NCBI GenBank assembly: GCA_903905665.1
Contig: CAIVHJ010000244.1
Coordinates: forward strand, 1-7,420
Length of the DNA stretch: 7,420 nt
Source: an uncultured Phycisphaerales bacterium
GTDB taxonomy: Bacteria > Planctomycetota > Phycisphaerae > UBA1845 > CAIVHJ01
Direction: 5' to 3'
The notes under the pieces were generated by a model. The model saw nothing but the letters and a program-made list of their open reading frames with translations. It was not told the DNA's origin and made no database searches. Position 1 is the first letter of the stretch; each line of letters opens with the position of its first letter. Below, one piece after another: positions 6,001 to 7,420 of this stretch. The translations under genes were made by a program, and so were the position numbers.

Positions 6001-7420
6001 ATTCTTTACCCCGCACTGGCATCGCGTTTGCACCGCGCTCAACTGGTCCCGGGCCCACACGAAAAAATTCTCGGTCTCGAATACGTGGACAAAGTTATCA
6101 ACGTCGATCAGAATCCGATCGGCACCAGTCCGATGAGCACCCCCGCCACCTACACCGGCGTTTTCGACGTCATCCGCGAACTTTTTGCCAAACTTCCCGA
6201 ATCCCGCGTTCGCGGCTATACGATCAACCGGTTCAGTTTCAATCGTCTCGGCGGACGATGCGAGGAATGTTTCGGACTCGGCGAAATCTGCTTCGAAATG
6301 CATTTCCTGCCGGACGTGTGGGTCACGTGCGAAACCTGCAAAGGATCGCGGTTCAATGCCGAAACGCTGGAAGTTCGTTACCGTGGCGCAAACATCGCCG
6401 ACGTGCTCCACCTGCGGATATTGGAGGCTGCCAAACTGTTTGCGAACGTTCCGAAGATTCGGGCCATTCTTCAGACGCTTCTCGATGTCGGGTTGGGATA
6501 TCTGCAACTGGGTCAGTCGGCGGCGACGCTTTCGGGCGGTGAAGCCCAGCGCGTGAAACTCGCAGCCGAATTGGCCCGCCCCGCCACCGGGCGAACCGTC
6601 TATATCCTCGACGAACCCACTACGGGCTTGCATTTTGAAGACGTCCGCAAACTTCTCGGCGTCCTGCATCGACTCGTCGATCTGGGCAACACCATCGTCT
6701 GCATCGAACACAACCTCGATCTCATCAAAACCGCCGACTGGATCATCGATCTCGGCCCCGAAGCCGGAGAGGCCGGCGGCTCCGTCGTCATCGCCGGAAC
6801 TCCCGAACAAGTGGCAAAATGTCCTCAATCCCATACCGGCCGCGCGCTGGCGGATGTGCTTCGGCGAGGACCCCACGGAGAACGGCAAGTCTTCACGGTT
6901 GAGGAATCCGCCAAACGGCAAGCACAAATCGACGCCGAACTGGAACTACCGTCGGGCGAGGCCGAGACGACCACCCCGTGGGAAAAAGACGGCCGCAAAT
7001 GGCACACCCGACTGTCTCTCGCCACCGACGGAAAGCGACCCCGCTGGGAACCCGCCGCACTGGAATGGCTCACGGATACCATCGAAAAATCCGGCGATCT
7101 CAAAACCGACTGGAACCACCGCTCTCGTATCGAAATTCGCTCGCCCAATTCCAAACCCACTCACTGGTTCTGTCATATTCTCACGCGCGGAGCCTGGCTT
7201 CTGGAGTGTACGTTTCGCGTCGGCAAACGATCGTTCGATGAAAAAATCCTCTACGACGCCCTGGGCATCAAAAAACTCGACGACCGCCCCGAACTCCCGA
7301 TTTACGGCCAATTTTCGGTTTTGGCGGTTTTTCTTCAAAGTAGGTTAGGCAACCAGAATCATCCAGCCTTACCTCACTATATTTTTTTATCAATTCCAAG
7401 TCGCCGACATCGTAAACGCC
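3100..7420 (+). CDS. uvrA: UvrA piece 2: NBD-II of copy 1, complete second UvrA copy, C-terminal extension (3' end disrupted)
   Basis: The first in-frame ATG (3100) lies two codons after an in-frame TGA (3091-3093), so the piece cannot start earlier. Residues 1-390 are NBD-II of copy 1: Walker A (50-58), zinc finger Cys155, 158, 178, 181, signature L-S-G-G-E (245-249), Walker B (270-274), His305. Copy 2 begins near residue 396: Walker A (424-432), UvrB-binding domain, zinc finger Cys655, 658, 679, 682, signature (794-798), Walker B (818-822). Its NBD-II follows: Walker A (955-963), Cys1054, 1057, 1077, 1080, signature (1144-1148), Walker B (1169-1173), His1204. Only 26 residues separate Cys682 from Cys709, against 125 in copy 1, so the insertion domain is missing. 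An extension with W-E-K-D-G-R-K-W-H-T follows from about 1253. It acts with UvrB and UvrC in excision repair. No stop occurs before the window edge, but uvrA-like sequence ends near residue 1404 (7311); the rest reads as unrelated. No clear Shine-Dalgarno sequence is present, so translation may depend on coupling to the gene before. Confidence 0.93.
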   Translation, partial: MIRPRIDNLTNPLAEEATDVRWLSVLGAQHNNLADINVHFPLQRFVCVTGVSGSGKSSLVLDIVRNQLLKDLHGISHVSVGPHRRITGTEHLDKVIDIDQSPIGRSPRSNPATYIKLFDFIRHLYTRLPDSKVRGYKPARFSFNVPTGRKGGGRCEACEGNGSNRIEMDFLADIWVTCPVCSGARFNRETLHVLYKGKSIADVLDMDVQQALKHFENVPRLRAMLQTLHDVGLDYLKLGQPSTTLSGGEAQRIKLARELVKKSTGRTLYILDEPTTGLHFDDILKLLTVLHGFVDAGNTVLVIEHNLDVIKTADWIIDLGPEGGNGGGRLVAEGTPEDVARIESSYTGQTLRNVLGLPSHPTLQSRSTAQNDQRRILQTPLPLCSNETSDAGDPTCIRVFGAEEHNLKHISVDLPRCKTTVFTGLSGSGKTSLAMDTLYVEGQRRYVESLSAYARQFLGRFTKPKVEHIEGLSPAIAIEQKSAGHSPRSTVGTVTEIYDYLRVLYARIGLPYCPKCRIPIGTQTSDEILDRLMNLTPDTPVLLLAPVERRQGEFYRDLFARFRQSGYRRVRLDGTLYPIDGDLPVSERAKHQTEIVVDRITVKPSQRSRIADSVEQSLSVGGGIMIAQVADDPSNPKSAIRNPQSEIRFSQLFSCNRCGSSFDELTPHHFSFNNRLGWCDTCEGLGTLEQGESNDDADESVQPWSVAPCPACHGSRLKPLARNVRLGHPPRQRTFEELCNLPLGEVLPFFKSLPLDKRQKRIAGELVHEIVSRLEFLVDVGLDYLTLHRAAPTLSGGESQRIRLASQLGSGLTGVLYVLDEPTIGLHPRDNHRLITALSKLRKLGNTLLIVEHDRDVINHADEVLDFGPGAGADGGQIIAQKTPQSIRLDPQSLTGKFLAGKEAIMIPTHRRPVPNVGHKAQNTQHFLQIVGAKHHNLRNIDVSFPLGRFIAVTGVSGSGKSSLVSEILYPALASRLHRAQLVPGPHEKILGLEYVDKVINVDQNPIGTSPMSTPATYTGVFDVIRELFAKLPESRVRGYTINRFSFNRLGGRCEECFGLGEICFEMHFLPDVWVTCETCKGSRFNAETLEVRYRGANIADVLHLRILEAAKLFANVPKIRAILQTLLDVGLGYLQLGQSAATLSGGEAQRVKLAAELARPATGRTVYILDEPTTGLHFEDVRKLLGVLHRLVDLGNTIVCIEHNLDLIKTADWIIDLGPEAGEAGGSVVIAGTPEQVAKCPQSHTGRALADVLRRGPHGERQVFTVEESAKRQAQIDAELELPSGEAETTTPWEKDGRKWHTRLSLATDGKRPRWEPAALEWLTDTIEKSGDLKTDWNHRSRIEIRSPNSKPTHWFCHILTRGAWLLECTFRVGKRSFDEKILYDALGIKKLDDRPELPIYGQFSVLAVFLQSRLGNQNHPALPHYIFLSIPSRRHRKR
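5002..5042 (+). repeat. 14-base-period repeat inside uvrA copy 2
   Basis: Three units of AAYCCGAAATCC plus two spacer bases start at 5002, 5016 and 5030. They are nearly identical, and the last unit is one base short. They encode residues 635-648 (N-P-K-S-A-I-R-N-P-Q-S-E-I-R), lying just before zinc-finger Cys655. The position matches the repeat at 1148 in copy 1. Repeats of this look are, from memory, common between and inside genes in several planctomycete and other environmental genomes. Confidence 0.8.
7311..7316. other. probable junction: uvrA joined to unrelated minus-strand gene
   Basis: To the left, the plus strand reads as UvrA C-terminal extension up to Y-G-Q (7303-7311). To the right, starting at 7313, the minus strand reads as a sugar nucleotidyltransferase. 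Neither gene continues past the point. The 80 bases from 7341 are about 43% G+C by hand count, against about 51% for 7201-7280. This could be a genuine rearrangement or a chimeric join near a contig end. Confidence 0.6.
7313..7420 (-). CDS. sugar-nucleotide pyrophosphorylase (glucose-1-phosphate thymidylyltransferase-like), internal fragment
   Basis: Read on the minus strand from the window edge, the frame gives 36 residues. They include V-R-L-D-D-S-G, then T-Y-F-E-E-K-P-P-K-P-K. This is the familiar Y-G-V-V-x-L-D-x-x-G-x-I-x-x-F-x-E-K-P segment of RmlA-type NTP transferases, which join glucose-1-phosphate or a related sugar phosphate to a nucleoside triphosphate. The E-K-P motif contacts the sugar. 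The frame continues to a TGA at 7268-7270, but beyond 7313 it is merely antisense to uvrA. The fragment therefore lacks both its N-terminal nucleotide-binding part, which would lie outside the window, and its C-terminal part, which is lost at the junction. The call rests on a short but characteristic motif. The exact sugar and nucleotide specificity cannot be told. Confidence 0.6.

Noticed and set aside
4192..6927. 911-residue open frame on the minus strand
   Set aside because: It lies exactly antisense to well-supported uvrA modules and its length follows from the GC-rich third positions. The translation is low-complexity in Gly, Phe, Val and Asp with no family I recognise.
7268..7312. Continuation of the minus-strand sugar nucleotidyltransferase frame to its TGA
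   Set aside because: These bases are antisense to the UvrA extension and the peptide has no nucleotidyltransferase character; homology stops at 7313.

Overview
The window looks like chromosomal DNA from a planctomycete or a close relative in the PVC group, possibly from a metagenome. This rests on one feature. The UvrA here is an end-to-end tandem duplication of the usual protein. From memory, such double-length UvrA proteins are typical of Chlamydiae and Planctomycetota, and the planctomycete ones carry an extra C-terminal domain like the one seen here. The coding is dense, all convincing genes but one are on the plus strand, and third positions are GC-rich. That bias produces long but meaningless antisense open frames.

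Layout from left to right: the 3' part of an acylphosphatase gene (2-307); a 90-base gap; the first half of a double-length uvrA (398-2311), covering nucleotide-binding domain I (NBD-I) of UvrA copy 1; a 71-residue orphan gene (2308-2523); a 190-residue polymerase-beta-type nucleotidyltransferase of the AbiEii/MNT kind (2516-3088); and the rest of uvrA (3100 to beyond the end). That last frame carries NBD-II of copy 1, then a whole second UvrA copy, then a C-terminal extension. It is open to the window edge, but uvrA-like sequence stops near 7311. The last ~108 bases instead read on the minus strand as the inside of a sugar-nucleotide pyrophosphorylase (7313-7420), so a rearrangement or assembly join lies at about 7312.

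The main observation is that a two-gene cassette sits exactly at the NBD-I/NBD-II linker of UvrA copy 1. It splits what is normally one protein into two pieces of 637 and at least 1,404 residues. All four ATPase sites keep their Walker A, signature, Walker B and H-loop residues, and the genes overlap or lie 11 bases apart. The locus therefore looks like a working operon rather than a decayed gene. UvrA copy 2 is intact except that it has lost the family's insertion domain. It could supply nucleotide excision repair by itself, which may be why a split copy 1 is tolerated.

A second curiosity is a 14-base-period repeat of the AATCCGAAATCC type. It occurs in frame, about three units long, at the same linker in both UvrA copies.
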